From the NCBI GenBank assembly GCA_024278135.1, contig JAJRTU010000022.1:1-44692 (forward strand): DNA of 44,692 bases, read 5' to 3'. Both the position numbers and the translations under genes were made by a program. The DNA is from Gammaproteobacteria bacterium (lineage in GTDB: Bacteria; Pseudomonadota; Gammaproteobacteria; Eutrophobiales; Eutrophobiaceae). Position 1 is the stretch's first letter; each line of letters begins with the position of its first letter. Below, one piece after another: positions 15,627-25,006 of this stretch. A model generated the notes under the pieces. That model did not search any database, was not told the DNA's origin, and saw only the letters and a list, made by a program, of their open reading frames with translations.

Positions 15627-18600
15627 TCAGCCTGCCACCTCCAGGGCCATCGCTTTTGCGCGGCTGAAGTCGCTTTTACCGGTCCCCAGCCGGGGAATGG
15701 CATCTACCTTGATCAGCCTGGCGGGACGCATCAGCGGTTGCAGATTGGCGTCGGCAATCAGTGAACTCAGCGCAGGCTCGTCGATGTCCCCGGAAAACAG
15801 CAAAATGATCTTTTCGCCCTTTTTACCGTCAGGTATCGCGGTAGCCAGTATTTCAACTTCCCCGGGAATTACCCGGGCAATGCTTTGCTCGATTGCCCCG
15901 AGACTGATCATTTCCCCGCCGATTTTTGCAAACCGGGAATAACGGTCGACAATGGTCAGGAAGCCGTCTTCATCCAGGTGGCCTTTATCCCCGGATTTGT
16001 ACCAGCGCTGGCCGTCTGTTTCGACGATGGACTCGCAGGTTTTTTCCGGGTCATTCAAGTACCCCAGCATCACCTGTGTACCACCGATGAGGATCAGACC
16101 ATCCTCGTTTGACGGCAAGGGTTGCAAGGTGTCCGGGTCTACGATCTTGAAGCTGCTGCCGGGCAGGGGCAGGCCGACAGTACCCGGCTTGTTGCCGGTC
16201 TGGACATGCCAGCTGCCGGTATCCAGGCGATCCGGGATGTTCACACCGGCTACCGGTGTCGTTTCCGTGGTGCCATAGCCTTCATAGACAGGCTTGTTGA
16301 ACTTTGCCTCGAACCCGCTGCGGACTTCTGTGCTCAGCCGCTCTGCGCCGCTGACCACGATGCGCAGCGGTTCCAGCATTAACGGATGAACACGGCTGTT
16401 TCGTACATACAGCCTGAGGAAAGTTGAAGTGCCGCACAGAACGGTCACCCTGTATCGACTGATGGCTTTTGCAATATTGAGTACGTCGGCAGGATCCGGG
16501 TGGAAAATTGCCGGTATGCCTTCGATCAGGGGCAGCAGGCCGGTTACAGTGAGTCCGAATGCGTGGAACTGCGGCAGACTGCCCATGACAACATCGTTTT
16601 CCTGTATATCGAGCACATCGGATACCTGCTTGATATTGCCCATGATGTTCCTGTGGCTCAGCACCACGCCTTTTGGAGAGCCCTCGCTGCCACTTGAAAA
16701 AAGAATGGCGGCGGGATCATTAATAGAAACCCTTGTGCCAAACAGTGAATATAGAAATTGTGCGGGCAGCACTTTTACCAGGCTATACAGGAACAGTTTT
16801 TTCATCCCGCTGATTTCGTCTTTCAGGTCTTCAAGGTAATAGACCTCGACCTTTTCAAACAGGGTGTCCAGCACAATACCCTTTTGTTCCAGCTTCCTGG
16901 TAAAGCGCCTGGACGTGTAGACAGTCCGTATTCCGGCCTGTTCAATGGCGGCCGACAGCGCGTCGAGACTGGCCGTGTAGTTCAGGTTAATGACAGTTTT
17001 ACCAAGCAGGAGAACGCTCATGTTGGTGAGCATGCCTGCGCTGCTGGTGGGTAGCAGCAGGCCTATATTGCTCTCCGGACTGCGCTTTTTAATCAGGCCG
17101 GCAAAGGCTATGGACGCTGTCAGTGCTTTATATCCCGTTAATGGTGTGTCACCGAGGGCATCAGTCATACACAGGGCGCCCCCCTGTTTCTTTACGGTTT
17201 GCATCCAGGCAAGAGGCAGGGGCTCCAGGGTCTTTGTGTAACCCTGCCAGGCATCAATGGAGAGATCGAACACCCGGTTCTTGACTTCATCGGCTTTGGA
17301 TTCGATCGATATTGCCGGACCAAAAGCGACAATAATGTCACGTCGCAGGCCGCGGCGGCTGGTGAGTTTCATGCGCTCACTGGAGCGTGAAAAACGGCTG
17401 CCCCATAATCCCCGCAGGTAGAAGGGGACAATGACTGCATCAACACCTTCCACCGTTCTTTCAAAACCGCGTTTGAATTCACCAAGCTGACCGTTGCGGC
17501 TGATTGCACCCTCGGGGAACAGACACACGACTTCACCGGCTTTAAGAAGTGCATTGATCTGCTTCAGTGCCTCCTTGCTGTGTCCCCTGGCAATAGGTAC
17601 CACGCCGAAGAAATTCAGGAACCACTTGAGGTACCAGCGTTGATAATAGCTTTTGTGCATAACGAAGCGTACCGGGCGGGGAGAAGCGATCTGTACCATG
17701 GCCCAGTCCAGCCAGCTGACATGGTTGCCAAGCAGCAGCACCCCGCCCTGGCCGGGAAGATTTTCAAACCCCTGCACCTTGATGCGGTAACGCCCGGCAA
17801 ACAGTCGCCCGACCAGGAAACGAATCATGGATTGTGGCAGGTGGTAGACAGTGTAGATCGCGCCGGCCAGTGCGATCAGGGTGATTATGTTGAACAGTCC
17901 CTGGCTGTCGATACCGGCCTTGGCCACGCCAATGGTCATGCCAAGGAAGCTCAACATAACAACATTCTGGACCCAGTTATTGCCCGCCAGAACGATACCC
18001 AGTTGTTCCACCCTGGCCTGGAACTGGATGATAGAGTTCAGCGGAACGACGAAGATCCCGCCAAATAATCCCAGGGCAAGGATGTCCAGTGCCATTTGCG
18101 TGGCTGAATTCAGACCGGAAATCACGAACAGGCTGGCTACTATGCCGACGGCGCCCACTGCAACCAGGCCTGTCTCGATGTGATGCCTGGAGAACCTGCC
18201 GGCCACCAGGGAACCCAGCACGATGCCGATGCCGGCGCAGGCCAGGATGCCCTGAATGACGACTGTGTTGGTTTCGCCCAGGACTTCCTTGGCGAATGCG
18301 GGGAACGAGGCGAGTACCACTTGTGATATGCCCCAGAATACCGAAAGTCCTACGATAGACAGCCAGATGTTCTGGTCTTTCCAGACGGTTTTCAGATTGG
18401 TCCTGAGGAGCTGACCCTTGAAGTAGGGTTTCCACGAAAACGATTCTTCAGTCGCGGGTTTGTGTGTGAGGGGCAGGCGATAAGTCAGTATCAACTCGAT
18501 GACCGAGCAAATAACCAGGACCCAGCCTAACGGCGCAATCATTGGCAGCAGTTCGGCTTCGCTGGCATATACCTGGCCTTTGAGTCCCTGTTCGAACAGC

Positions 18601-19079
18601 ACGGAGAAGAAAAACACCCCTGACAGGATCGCCACCATGGTGGTGGCCTGCACGACAGCATTCATCGGCGCCAGACGTTCCTGGCCGACCAGTTCCCTGA
18701 TAAAGCCATATTTCGCCGGTGAATAAAACGCGCTTTGAACGGCCAGCAGGAAGGTCATGACAAAGGCAATCTCGAACCAGCCCTTGTAATAGGACAGGGT
18801 AATCAACAGTGTCAGTACCACTGCGGCGGCGGCGCTGAGTTTCATCACGGCGGGTTTGCGGTAGCGGTCGGCAATAAAGCCCGACGGGCTGAACAGCAAT
18901 ACGAAGGGAAGAAGGATCAGACCGTTGACTATAGCGGTCAGGATGATCTGGGTTTCACCATCGTAGATTTTGAAGACGGTGTTCTGGATCACGATCTTGT
19001 GCCCCAGGTCTACAAAAGCATTTAGAAAAGCAATTATGACAAAGGGGAAAAAGCCGGCGATACGATACATTTTGTCCAT
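15627..19079 (-). CDS. aas: LplT-Aas fusion: lysophospholipid transporter / 2-acyl-GPE acyltransferase / acyl-ACP synthetase
   Basis: An 1150-residue three-domain protein. Residues 1 to about 405 are an MFS-type transporter (YRIAGFFPFVIIAFLNAFVD, the loop PSGFIADRYRKPAVMK) equivalent to LplT, which flips lysophospholipids inward. Residues about 430-620 are a PlsC-like acyltransferase with NHVSWLD (HX4D) and FPEGAIS. Residues about 640-1150 are an AMP-forming ligase with AILFSSGSEGSPKGVVLSHR, YEGYGTTETTP and the W-Y-K-S-G-D hinge. Together they re-acylate lysophospholipid using fatty acid activated on ACP at the inner membrane. In E. coli lplT and aas are two adjacent genes; fused forms occur in other bacteria. 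A divergent HTH regulator lies upstream. Confidence 0.93.
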   Translation of the reverse strand: MDKMYRIAGFFPFVIIAFLNAFVDLGHKIVIQNTVFKIYDGETQIILTAIVNGLILLPFVLLFSPSGFIADRYRKPAVMKLSAAAAVVLTLLITLSYYKGWFEIAFVMTFLLAVQSAFYSPAKYGFIRELVGQERLAPMNAVVQATTMVAILSGVFFFSVLFEQGLKGQVYASEAELLPMIAPLGWVLVICSVIELILTYRLPLTHKPATEESFSWKPYFKGQLLRTNLKTVWKDQNIWLSIVGLSVFWGISQVVLASFPAFAKEVLGETNTVVIQGILACAGIGIVLGSLVAGRFSRHHIETGLVAVGAVGIVASLFVISGLNSATQMALDILALGLFGGIFVVPLNSIIQFQARVEQLGIVLAGNNWVQNVVMLSFLGMTIGVAKAGIDSQGLFNIITLIALAGAIYTVYHLPQSMIRFLVGRLFAGRYRIKVQGFENLPGQGGVLLLGNHVSWLDWAMVQIASPRPVRFVMHKSYYQRWYLKWFLNFFGVVPIARGHSKEALKQINALLKAGEVVCLFPEGAISRNGQLGEFKRGFERTVEGVDAVIVPFYLRGLWGSRFSRSSERMKLTSRRGLRRDIIVAFGPAISIESKADEVKNRVFDLSIDAWQGYTKTLEPLPLAWMQTVKKQGGALCMTDALGDTPLTGYKALTASIAFAGLIKKRSPESNIGLLLPTSSAGMLTNMSVLLLGKTVINLNYTASLDALSAAIEQAGIRTVYTSRRFTRKLEQKGIVLDTLFEKVEVYYLEDLKDEISGMKKLFLYSLVKVLPAQFLYSLFGTRVSINDPAAILFSSGSEGSPKGVVLSHRNIMGNIKQVSDVLDIQENDVVMGSLPQFHAFGLTVTGLLPLIEGIPAIFHPDPADVLNIAKAISRYRVTVLCGTSTFLRLYVRNSRVHPLMLEPLRIVVSGAERLSTEVRSGFEAKFNKPVYEGYGTTETTPVAGVNIPDRLDTGSWHVQTGNKPGTVGLPLPGSSFKIVDPDTLQPLPSNEDGLILIGGTQVMLGYLNDPEKTCESIVETDGQRWYKSGDKGHLDEDGFLTIVDRYSRFAKIGGEMISLGAIEQSIARVIPGEVEILATAIPDGKKGEKIILLFSGDIDEPALSSLIADANLQPLMRPARLIKVDAIPRLGTGKSDFSRAKAMALEVAG

Positions 19080-19215
19080 TTTCCGGTTCCTGGTCCGTTT
19101 CGGTATGGAGGTGATGCTAAACGGGGGTGTTTTATATTGCTACTAAAACGAGAAATGTATTGCTATTATTGACTAAAAGTACCGAATATTGATCCTTTAT
19201 GCGAGATTGTTGCTT

Positions 19216-19953
19216 ATGGCCCAGCGAACACAGCTAGTCGATACCCTCAAGGCATCCCTGAAAGCACACGGCAAAACCTATGCCGATGTTGCCGAGTCCC
19301 TGCAGCTTTCCGAGACCAGTATCAAGCGGTTGTTCTCGGAAGGTAACTTCTCGCTGCAACGGCTCGACGATATCTGCAAGATGATCAATATGGAAATTTC
19401 GGACCTGGTTCAGCAGATGAACGAGAACAGTGCTGTGCATCTGAGCCAGTTGAGCGAAGAACAGGAAGGCGAGATTGCCAGGGACATCGCATTATTACTG
19501 GTGACTGTCTGTGTTCTCAATCGTTGGACATTGCAGGAAATCGTCGATTACTTCCATCTTTCCGAGACGCACTGTATCCGCTACCTGGCAAAGCTGGATC
19601 GTTTGAAGCTGATAGAGCTGTTGCCGAAAAATCGCGTCAAGCTTCTGGTTGCGCCTAATTTCAAGTGGCGCGAGAACGGACCCATTCAAAAGTTCTTCCT
19701 GGAAAAACTGGAAGCGGATTTTTTCAATTCAAGATTCAGCAAGGAAGACGAACGGCTGATCGTTATCAATGGAATGCTGGCAGACAGTTCCAATGCCGTG
19801 TTTCAACGCAAGATGGAACACCTGGCAAAAGAGTTCGACGCCCTGAACAGTGATGATGCAGGTTTGCCGCTGGAAGAGCGCAACGGGGTCACGGTGGTAC
19901 TGGCCATGCGCCGCTGGGCCTACGGGCTGTTTGACGAGATTCGCAAAAAGTAA
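19216..19953 (+). CDS. HTH (XRE-like) transcriptional regulator
   Basis: A 245-residue regulator. N-terminal helix-turn-helix: TYADVAESLQLSETSIKRLF, then FSLQRLDDICKMINMEISDL, typical of Cro/CI-type domains. A second winged-helix-like segment lies in the middle (WTLQEIVDYFHLSETHCIRY, LAKLDRLKLIELLPKNRVKL). The C-terminal half is helical, ending RRWAYGLFDEIRKK. The ATG at 19216 is chosen; the frame is open to 19189. The gene diverges from aas across 136 bp, so control of lipid repair is plausible but not shown. No ligand domain is recognised. Confidence 0.82.
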   Translation: MAQRTQLVDTLKASLKAHGKTYADVAESLQLSETSIKRLFSEGNFSLQRLDDICKMINMEISDLVQQMNENSAVHLSQLSEEQEGEIARDIALLLVTVCVLNRWTLQEIVDYFHLSETHCIRYLAKLDRLKLIELLPKNRVKLLVAPNFKWRENGPIQKFFLEKLEADFFNSRFSKEDERLIVINGMLADSSNAVFQRKMEHLAKEFDALNSDDAGLPLEERNGVTVVLAMRRWAYGLFDEIRKK

Positions 19954-20094
19954 CCACCGAAGTATCCCGAAGTAATACCCCGGGTCCCGTAATACACCAC
20001 TTTTCGGGTAATGGTTGTATTCGACGCTATCCCGGTAATACTTGCTCCCGGATTCAAGTGAACTGCTGGAAATTGGCCGGGAGGAGGTTCCCCT

Positions 20095-20970
20095 GTGAAA
20101 ATGTCGCGCATAGTTATGCTTTTTCTGTTGCCGCTGGCAACGCTGTTGTTTCTGTCGGGTTGTGCTACCCGGTCAACGCATCACAGCAGCAGTGTTGTCA
20201 ATTACCTCTACCCGGAAAAAAGTGAGCATGTCGAGATCACGCAGATCCCGACACTCTCCCTGCCACTCAGGGTCGGAGTGGCATTTGTACCGGAGACCTC
20301 GGGCAGAAATTACGGCTTTACCGAAAAAGAAAAGGCTCGCCTGTTAAAGGAAATCAGCGGCAATTTCAGGAAGTACAAGTTTGTAAAATCAATTGAGATT
20401 CTGCCCTCGGTGTACCTGGTGCCGAAAGGAAGTTTTACCAACCTTGACCAGATTCGCACCATGTACGGGATTGACGTCATTGCCCTGGTTTCCTACGACC
20501 AGACCCAGTTTACCGATGAAGGGCTGGCATCCATCTCCTACTGGACATTAATAGGCGCCTATATCGTTCCGGGTGAAAAGAATGATACGCATACTATGGT
20601 CGACGCGGCCGTGTATGACATCAAAAGCCGGAAAATGTTGTTCAGGGCGCCGGGTACCAGTCATATAAAGGGCAGGGCGACGCCGGTGAACCTGTCAGAA
20701 GAGCTGCGCATGGACAGCCTGGAAGGATTTAATGTGGCCAGCAAGGATCTGGTAAAAAATCTTGATGAGCAACTGAAATTGTTCCGCGAGAAAGTTAAAG
20801 AAGCGCCGCAGGATTACAAGATCGTGCATAAGTCCGGCTATGGCGGGGGTGGCAGTCTGGATATTATTTCGTTGCTGGCCCTGCTGGTTTTGGGCACAGG
20901 CGTAAATCGTCGTCGATGTTCATCAGCGAACCTGCCGGGCAATGACAGTTATACCAGGGGTACGGTATGA
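20095..20970 (+). CDS. Rhombotarget-type lipoprotein with GlyGly-CTERM-like tail
   Basis: A 291-residue protein. Signal and lipobox: LLPLATLLFLSGC. The body contains LPLRVGVAFVPETSGRN and YGIDVIALVSYDQTQF, as in the family annotated as rhombotarget lipoproteins. Near the C-terminus is GYGGGGSLDIISLLALLVLG followed by RRR, a tripartite GlyGly-CTERM-like signal: glycine run, hydrophobic helix, basic cluster, which rhombosortase proteases are proposed to cleave. A 15-residue tail follows RRR, longer than usual. The GTG at 20095 is favoured over the ATG at 20101 because GGAGG sits at proper distance from the GTG. It overlaps the following lipase gene by 4 bases (ATGA). Confidence 0.75.
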   Translation: MKMSRIVMLFLLPLATLLFLSGCATRSTHHSSSVVNYLYPEKSEHVEITQIPTLSLPLRVGVAFVPETSGRNYGFTEKEKARLLKEISGNFRKYKFVKSIEILPSVYLVPKGSFTNLDQIRTMYGIDVIALVSYDQTQFTDEGLASISYWTLIGAYIVPGEKNDTHTMVDAAVYDIKSRKMLFRAPGTSHIKGRATPVNLSEELRMDSLEGFNVASKDLVKNLDEQLKLFREKVKEAPQDYKIVHKSGYGGGGSLDIISLLALLVLGTGVNRRRCSSANLPGNDSYTRGTV

Positions 20971-21725
20971 AGCAGTCGCTTATAGCGTTGGCTCTGATCA
21001 CTTTCTCCTGTCATGCCGTTGCAAGCGAGTGTGTGATTTTGCTGCACGGTCTGGGCAGAACATCGGCATCAATGAACGAGCTGGCGCAGGAGCTGGCGGA
21101 GAATAACTATGTGGTTGCCAACATAGATTATCCTTCGCGAGAGAAAAAGATCGAGGAACTGGCGGAAATGGCCGTACAGCAAGGTGTTGATAAATGCAGG
21201 GAAGAATCCGCGACACCGGTAAATATTGTTACTCATTCATTGGGCGGAATCCTTGTCAGACAGTACCTGAAAGGGCATGAACTGCCTGAGCTGAGAAGGG
21301 TTGTGATGCTTGGGCCGCCAAACGGTGGCAGTGAGGTTGTCGATGAACTGCGCGATGTTTCGATATTCAGCATTATCAATGGACCGGCCGGTTCGCAGCT
21401 CGGCACATCAGCAGGGGATATTCCTGCAAAACTGGGCCCGGTGGATTTTGAACTTGGCGTGATTGCAGGAACGGAAAGTGTTAACCCGCTGTTGTCCATT
21501 CTCCTGCCAGACCCGGATGACGGAAAAGTATCTGTCGAGAGTGCGAAAATAGAAGGCATGTGCGGGTTTATCACATTGCCTGTCACGCACACATTCATGA
21601 TGAATAATGACGAAGTTATCAGGCAGGTCCTGTACTTCCTTGATAAAGGCCTGTTCGATGCAGAAGGCACGATAACAGGGCCGTGTAAAAGAAGCGGGTT
21701 TGAGCCTCGCACCTTTTCTGGATAA
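20967..21725 (+). CDS. Secreted alpha/beta-hydrolase, lipase family
   Basis: A 252-residue hydrolase with a signal peptide (MKQSLIALALITFSCHAVAS). The fold is clear from VILLHGLGRTSASM (oxyanion HG), the nucleophile elbow THSLGG with catalytic Ser, and VMLGPPNGGSE, which closely follows the pattern of triacylglycerol lipases and PGAP1-like esterases. A late His (LPVTHTFMM) is the likely third catalytic residue. It is translationally coupled to the lipoprotein gene upstream, suggesting that the two act together in the envelope. Substrate is not determinable. Confidence 0.87.
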   Translation: MKQSLIALALITFSCHAVASECVILLHGLGRTSASMNELAQELAENNYVVANIDYPSREKKIEELAEMAVQQGVDKCREESATPVNIVTHSLGGILVRQYLKGHELPELRRVVMLGPPNGGSEVVDELRDVSIFSIINGPAGSQLGTSAGDIPAKLGPVDFELGVIAGTESVNPLLSILLPDPDDGKVSVESAKIEGMCGFITLPVTHTFMMNNDEVIRQVLYFLDKGLFDAEGTITGPCKRSGFEPRTFSG

Positions 21726-21762
21726 GCAGGATTGCCAACGCATGAATACGGGGGGCACACAA

Positions 21763-22848
21763 ATGACTGATATGCCATCGACAAAAACCGAAGCGCAGAT
21801 GCGGGTCGATCAGATAAGGGCCTTTCAGCGGGAACTGGGGAAGTTGCAGGAGGAAGGGATTCCGGCGCTTGCCGGTGACCGGGGCCAGGAAGTTTCAGCC
21901 TATCATGAGGCGTTAATATCGCGCTATGCACAAGGTTTTGATATTGACCGCAGCAAGCAGGCAAAGCAGCTGTCGCTGGGTATGCGCATTGCCTCTTTCT
22001 TCGGGGCGCTGGCATTGGCGGCCAGCGTGTTCTTCCTTTTTTACCAGTACTGGGGTTTGTTCGGTACCACCGCGCAACTGATTGTGCTCACGGGGGCGCC
22101 TGTTGCATTGTTTGCGATCACCATGCTGGTGGCGCAGAGAGATGACAGTGGCTATTTCGTCAAACTGGCGGCCATGGTGACATTCGCAAGCTTCGTCCTC
22201 AACGTTGTCATGCTCGGTGAAATATTCAATATCACACTGTCCGATAATGCATTTCTGGCCTGGGCGGCGCTGGCATTTCTTCTGGCCTACGCGCTGGACA
22301 TACGCCTGCTGTTGGCAACAGGTGTCCTGTGCCTGATAGCCTTTCTTTCTGCACGCACCGGTACCTGGGGTGGATTGTACTGGCTGGATTTTGGTGATCG
22401 GCCGGAAAACTTTCTGCCGGCGGCGGTCCTGTTGTTCAGCTTTCCCTGGTGGGTCAGTCACCAGCGGTTTAGCGGGTTCGCCAAAATCTATCGAGTATTT
22501 GGTCTGCTGACCCTGTTTCTGCCTGTTTTGATTCTGGCTAACTATGGACAGGCGAGTTACCTGGAGATTAACAGGCAGTTGATTGAAGGCCTGTACCAGG
22601 TCGCAGGTTTTGTTCTGAGTGCAAGCGTTATCGGACTGGGGATAAAGCGACACTGGCCTGAAGTTGTCAACACCGGTAATACCTTCTTTGTGATCTTTCT
22701 CTATACCCGGTTTTATGACTGGTGGTGGGAGATCATGCCCCGCTACCTTTTCTTTCTGCTGGTTGGTTTAACGGCGGTACTCTTTCTCGTTGTTTTCAAA
22801 CGATTGCGCGGTGCAACCAATGTGGTGGCCAGGGAGGTTGTCGCATGA
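21763..22848 (+). CDS. DUF2157-like polytopic membrane protein
   Basis: About 361 residues with a soluble N-terminal helical region (MRVDQIRAFQRELGKLQEEG ... HEALISRYAQGFDIDRSKQAK) and then 9-10 hydrophobic helices, beginning LSLGMRIASFFGALALAASV and ending RYLFFLLVGLTAVLFLVVFK. The order of a short cytoplasmic head followed by a helix array fits DUF2157 and relatives. The frame opens at 21700, inside the lipase gene; the ATG at 21763 with GGGGGG upstream is preferred, 21742 being possible. It overlaps the next gene by ATGA, the usual coupling of these two families. Confidence 0.7.
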   Translation: MTDMPSTKTEAQMRVDQIRAFQRELGKLQEEGIPALAGDRGQEVSAYHEALISRYAQGFDIDRSKQAKQLSLGMRIASFFGALALAASVFFLFYQYWGLFGTTAQLIVLTGAPVALFAITMLVAQRDDSGYFVKLAAMVTFASFVLNVVMLGEIFNITLSDNAFLAWAALAFLLAYALDIRLLLATGVLCLIAFLSARTGTWGGLYWLDFGDRPENFLPAAVLLFSFPWWVSHQRFSGFAKIYRVFGLLTLFLPVLILANYGQASYLEINRQLIEGLYQVAGFVLSASVIGLGIKRHWPEVVNTGNTFFVIFLYTRFYDWWWEIMPRYLFFLLVGLTAVLFLVVFKRLRGATNVVAREVVA

Positions 22849-23708
22849 TTACCTGGTCCCGGAAAACTACCTGGATAGCAGGATTGATGATTATTGTCCT
22901 GACCAATGTTATTGCCCTGGCTGGAGTGGCCTACAACCGTGCGGGTGAGCCGGACGGAACGCTGGTGCTCACCGAGCGTGAATTGAGGCTGCCTTATTCC
23001 GCAGGCTCGGCCCGGGAAAACAGTGGCCTCAGTCTGACCATCGAATGGCGTACTCTACAGGCCCCGCGTAACGGGTACCCGGGCTACAATAATCGATGGG
23101 GCGCAGTCGAGTGGCTTGATGAAACCAGGCTGGATGAACTGGGTTTTGAGACCGGGGTAGCTGTAATGACACCTGAATCCCGGTCCCGTTTTAATCGCAG
23201 TCTTTCTCGTGATGTCTGGTTCGTGCTCGAATATGACGGTCCTGCTTACCAGGCGATGCGTGAGCGGGTGAAAGCTTTTTCACAAGGCGAACAGGAACTG
23301 GCCCGCCGCAACCCGGGCAATGAGGAGTTTGAAAAACGTGCTGCCCGGGCTAAAAAATTAGGGGTTGTGGAGCGGCAGGAAGCATCACGCTTGTTTGTTG
23401 TGGATGCCGGGCTGGATCCCGCTATGCTGCGCAGGAAATACCCGGATGAGGCCCGTTACAGCATAGCGCGCGGACAAGTTGGGGCGACCGTGAACAATGA
23501 TGACGATGATAGCTGGCGTGTGCAGGGTTACATACAAAGTCTGGCCGTGGAGTCAGTGAACGTACCTTTGGCATTTCGTGATGTGTTCGAAACACTGGCT
23601 GAAGAATCTCCCCGTGAGAATGAAGGCCTGCCACGCTATTCCGTGACACTTGCGTACGGTAAGCGTCAGGGGCCATGGATTGTGTCAGCAGAGAAGAAAA
23701 AACACTGA
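22845..23708 (+). CDS. DUF4824-like membrane-anchored protein
   Basis: A 287-residue protein with an N-terminal anchor (TTWIAGLMIIVLTNVIALAG) and a periplasmic body. LTERELRLPYSAGSARENSG and LSLTIEWR are characteristic of DUF4824. The C-terminal region repeats the pattern of a beta-rich domain with YSVTLAYGKRQGPWIV near the end. Start at 22845 overlaps the stop of the DUF2157-like gene. Role unknown; the pair is presumed to act as one envelope complex. Confidence 0.75.
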   Translation: MITWSRKTTWIAGLMIIVLTNVIALAGVAYNRAGEPDGTLVLTERELRLPYSAGSARENSGLSLTIEWRTLQAPRNGYPGYNNRWGAVEWLDETRLDELGFETGVAVMTPESRSRFNRSLSRDVWFVLEYDGPAYQAMRERVKAFSQGEQELARRNPGNEEFEKRAARAKKLGVVERQEASRLFVVDAGLDPAMLRRKYPDEARYSIARGQVGATVNNDDDDSWRVQGYIQSLAVESVNVPLAFRDVFETLAEESPRENEGLPRYSVTLAYGKRQGPWIVSAEKKKH

Positions 23709-23766
23709 ATTCCAGGTGGGTATCCCCTTGTTGTAGTCCTGCCCTGTAATGGATATCTTCATTTTA

Positions 23767-23785
23767 AAACAATAAGTTATTGTTT
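23767..23785. promoter_or_regulatory. 19-bp DNA palindrome
   Basis: AAACAATAA G TTATTGTTT, 9-bp arms about one central base. The single-base centre makes an RNA hairpin unlikely, so it is better read as a protein binding site in the 200-bp space before the DUF2189 gene. Confidence 0.45.
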
Positions 23786-23908
23786 ATTCTGATAGGCCTG
23801 CCGGTTTGACCCTGGAGGATTGACCAGCGCTTGCGTTCGTTCCCTGCTCGTGTATCTTATGCTCGTATAAAAATAATAGATTGATCGGACCCTGCGGGAG
23901 GGAAGGAG

Positions 23909-24700
23909 ATGTCTGCTTCACCAGAGAAATGTGATGCAGGGGAGTTTGACCCCTCATCCATGCCGTTTGCGGCGCCCTGTAATACGCTGGATATGCATGC
24001 GCCGTTTCGCTGGTTGCGAAAGGGCTGGCAGGATATCCTGACTGCCCCGAAGCAAAGCCTGCTTTATGGTGCTGTGCTTATGATACTCGGCTACACCGAG
24101 GCCTTTCTGACATACCAGATGGGCAGTTTCATTATCATGGTGGCTTTGTTTTCCGGTTTTATGTTCCTTGGACCGGTACTGGCCATTGGCCTGTATTCCA
24201 TCAGTTACCAGATTCAGAATGGCATGAAGCCGGTGCTGGGCTACTGCGTACGCGAGGGCAAAAGACACCTGGGAAATGAAATGGTGTTTGCCGCCATTCT
24301 GCTGGTTGTATTCCTGTTATGGATGCGGGCGGCATCAACGGTGCACATCTTTTTCCCGGCTGAAGCCAACCCTGAATGGAGTGATCTTGCTGTTTTCCTG
24401 GGTATCGGCACCCTGACAGGGGCGATCTTCGCCGGCATTATCTTTTGCGCCAGCGTCTTTTCACTGCCCATGTTCATGGACCGAAAAGTGGATGTGGTTA
24501 CTGCTGTTGTTACCAGCATCAATGCGGTATTGCGCAACAGGGCAGTATTGCTGCTCTGGGGCTTCCTGATCGCACTGTTTTGTTTGCTGGGTTTTCTGAC
24601 CGGAACCTTGTTCGTCTTATTGCCATTGATCGGACATGCAACATGGCACGCGTACCAGGAAACTATCGTGGCGGATGGCTGGCCAAAGCACAGTGACTAG
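23909..24700 (+). CDS. DUF2189 inner-membrane protein
   Basis: A 263-residue protein with about six hydrophobic helices. The entry segment HAPFRWLRKGWQDILTAPKQ and SLLYGAVLMILGY is the hallmark of DUF2189, as is FLGPVLAIGLYSISYQIQNG and the final LPLIGHATWHAYQETI. The family is widespread in proteobacteria, often near respiratory oxidase genes, with no known activity. GGGAGG lies just upstream of the ATG. It converges with a small minus-strand gene, overlapping it by 4 bases. Confidence 0.85.
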   Translation: MSASPEKCDAGEFDPSSMPFAAPCNTLDMHAPFRWLRKGWQDILTAPKQSLLYGAVLMILGYTEAFLTYQMGSFIIMVALFSGFMFLGPVLAIGLYSISYQIQNGMKPVLGYCVREGKRHLGNEMVFAAILLVVFLLWMRAASTVHIFFPAEANPEWSDLAVFLGIGTLTGAIFAGIIFCASVFSLPMFMDRKVDVVTAVVTSINAVLRNRAVLLLWGFLIALFCLLGFLTGTLFVLLPLIGHATWHAYQETIVADGWPKHSD

Positions 24701-24858
24701 CAGTTATTTGATGTGTCCTGTCTCATTTCCCCGAAACGGGTGGCAATAATAAAACCGAGTAGAAATACGCCTGCGCAAACCAGGCCATAGGCTGTTACTA
24801 CATCAAAAGTTGCAGTTTTCCCCATGATATCCACTTGAAAAGCGCCAAAATTAAACAT
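24697..24858 (-). CDS. Small single-pass membrane protein (53 residues)
   Basis: ATG at 24858 to TAG at 24697. Sequence MFNFGAFQVDIMGKTATFDV, then VTAYGLVCAGVFLLGFIIAT as one transmembrane helix, then RFGEMRQDTSNNC. GGGGAC lies 5 bases upstream as a ribosome site. The tail-to-tail overlap with the DUF2189 stop and the clear membrane helix favour a real gene over chance. No family recognised. It is preceded by a structured leader (24866-24945) and lies between DUF2189 and cbbR. Confidence 0.5.
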   Translation of the reverse strand: MFNFGAFQVDIMGKTATFDVVTAYGLVCAGVFLLGFIIATRFGEMRQDTSNNC

Positions 24859-24865
24859 GTTCTGT

Positions 24866-24945
24866 CCCCGTTTATCTGCCTGAGAGCTATGCCGTGCAGG
24901 CAGAGCGCCCGTCGGTACTACAGCAGTTAGCGACAGTTTTCGGGG
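24866..24945 (-). promoter_or_regulatory. Possible structured mRNA leader of the small membrane protein gene
   Basis: Read on the minus strand, a 7-bp stem CTGCCTG / CAGGCAG (24903-24897 with 24882-24876, 14-nt loop) lies within an outer pairing CCCCG / CGGGG (24945-24941 with 24870-24866), directly before the ribosome site. No known riboswitch class is assigned. Confidence 0.3.
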
Positions 24946-25006
24946 TATCTTGACGGTGCCACCGCTCCTTGCAGGGGTCTGTTGTCAGCTTTTTGAGACA
25001 GGGTTC

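Noticed and set aside
24866-24990. Glycine riboswitch
   Set aside because: CTCTCAGGCA and GGGGACAGA on the minus strand look like its 3' end, but the GGAGAG and CCGAAGG-type elements are missing and the CAGGCAG is used in a local stem.
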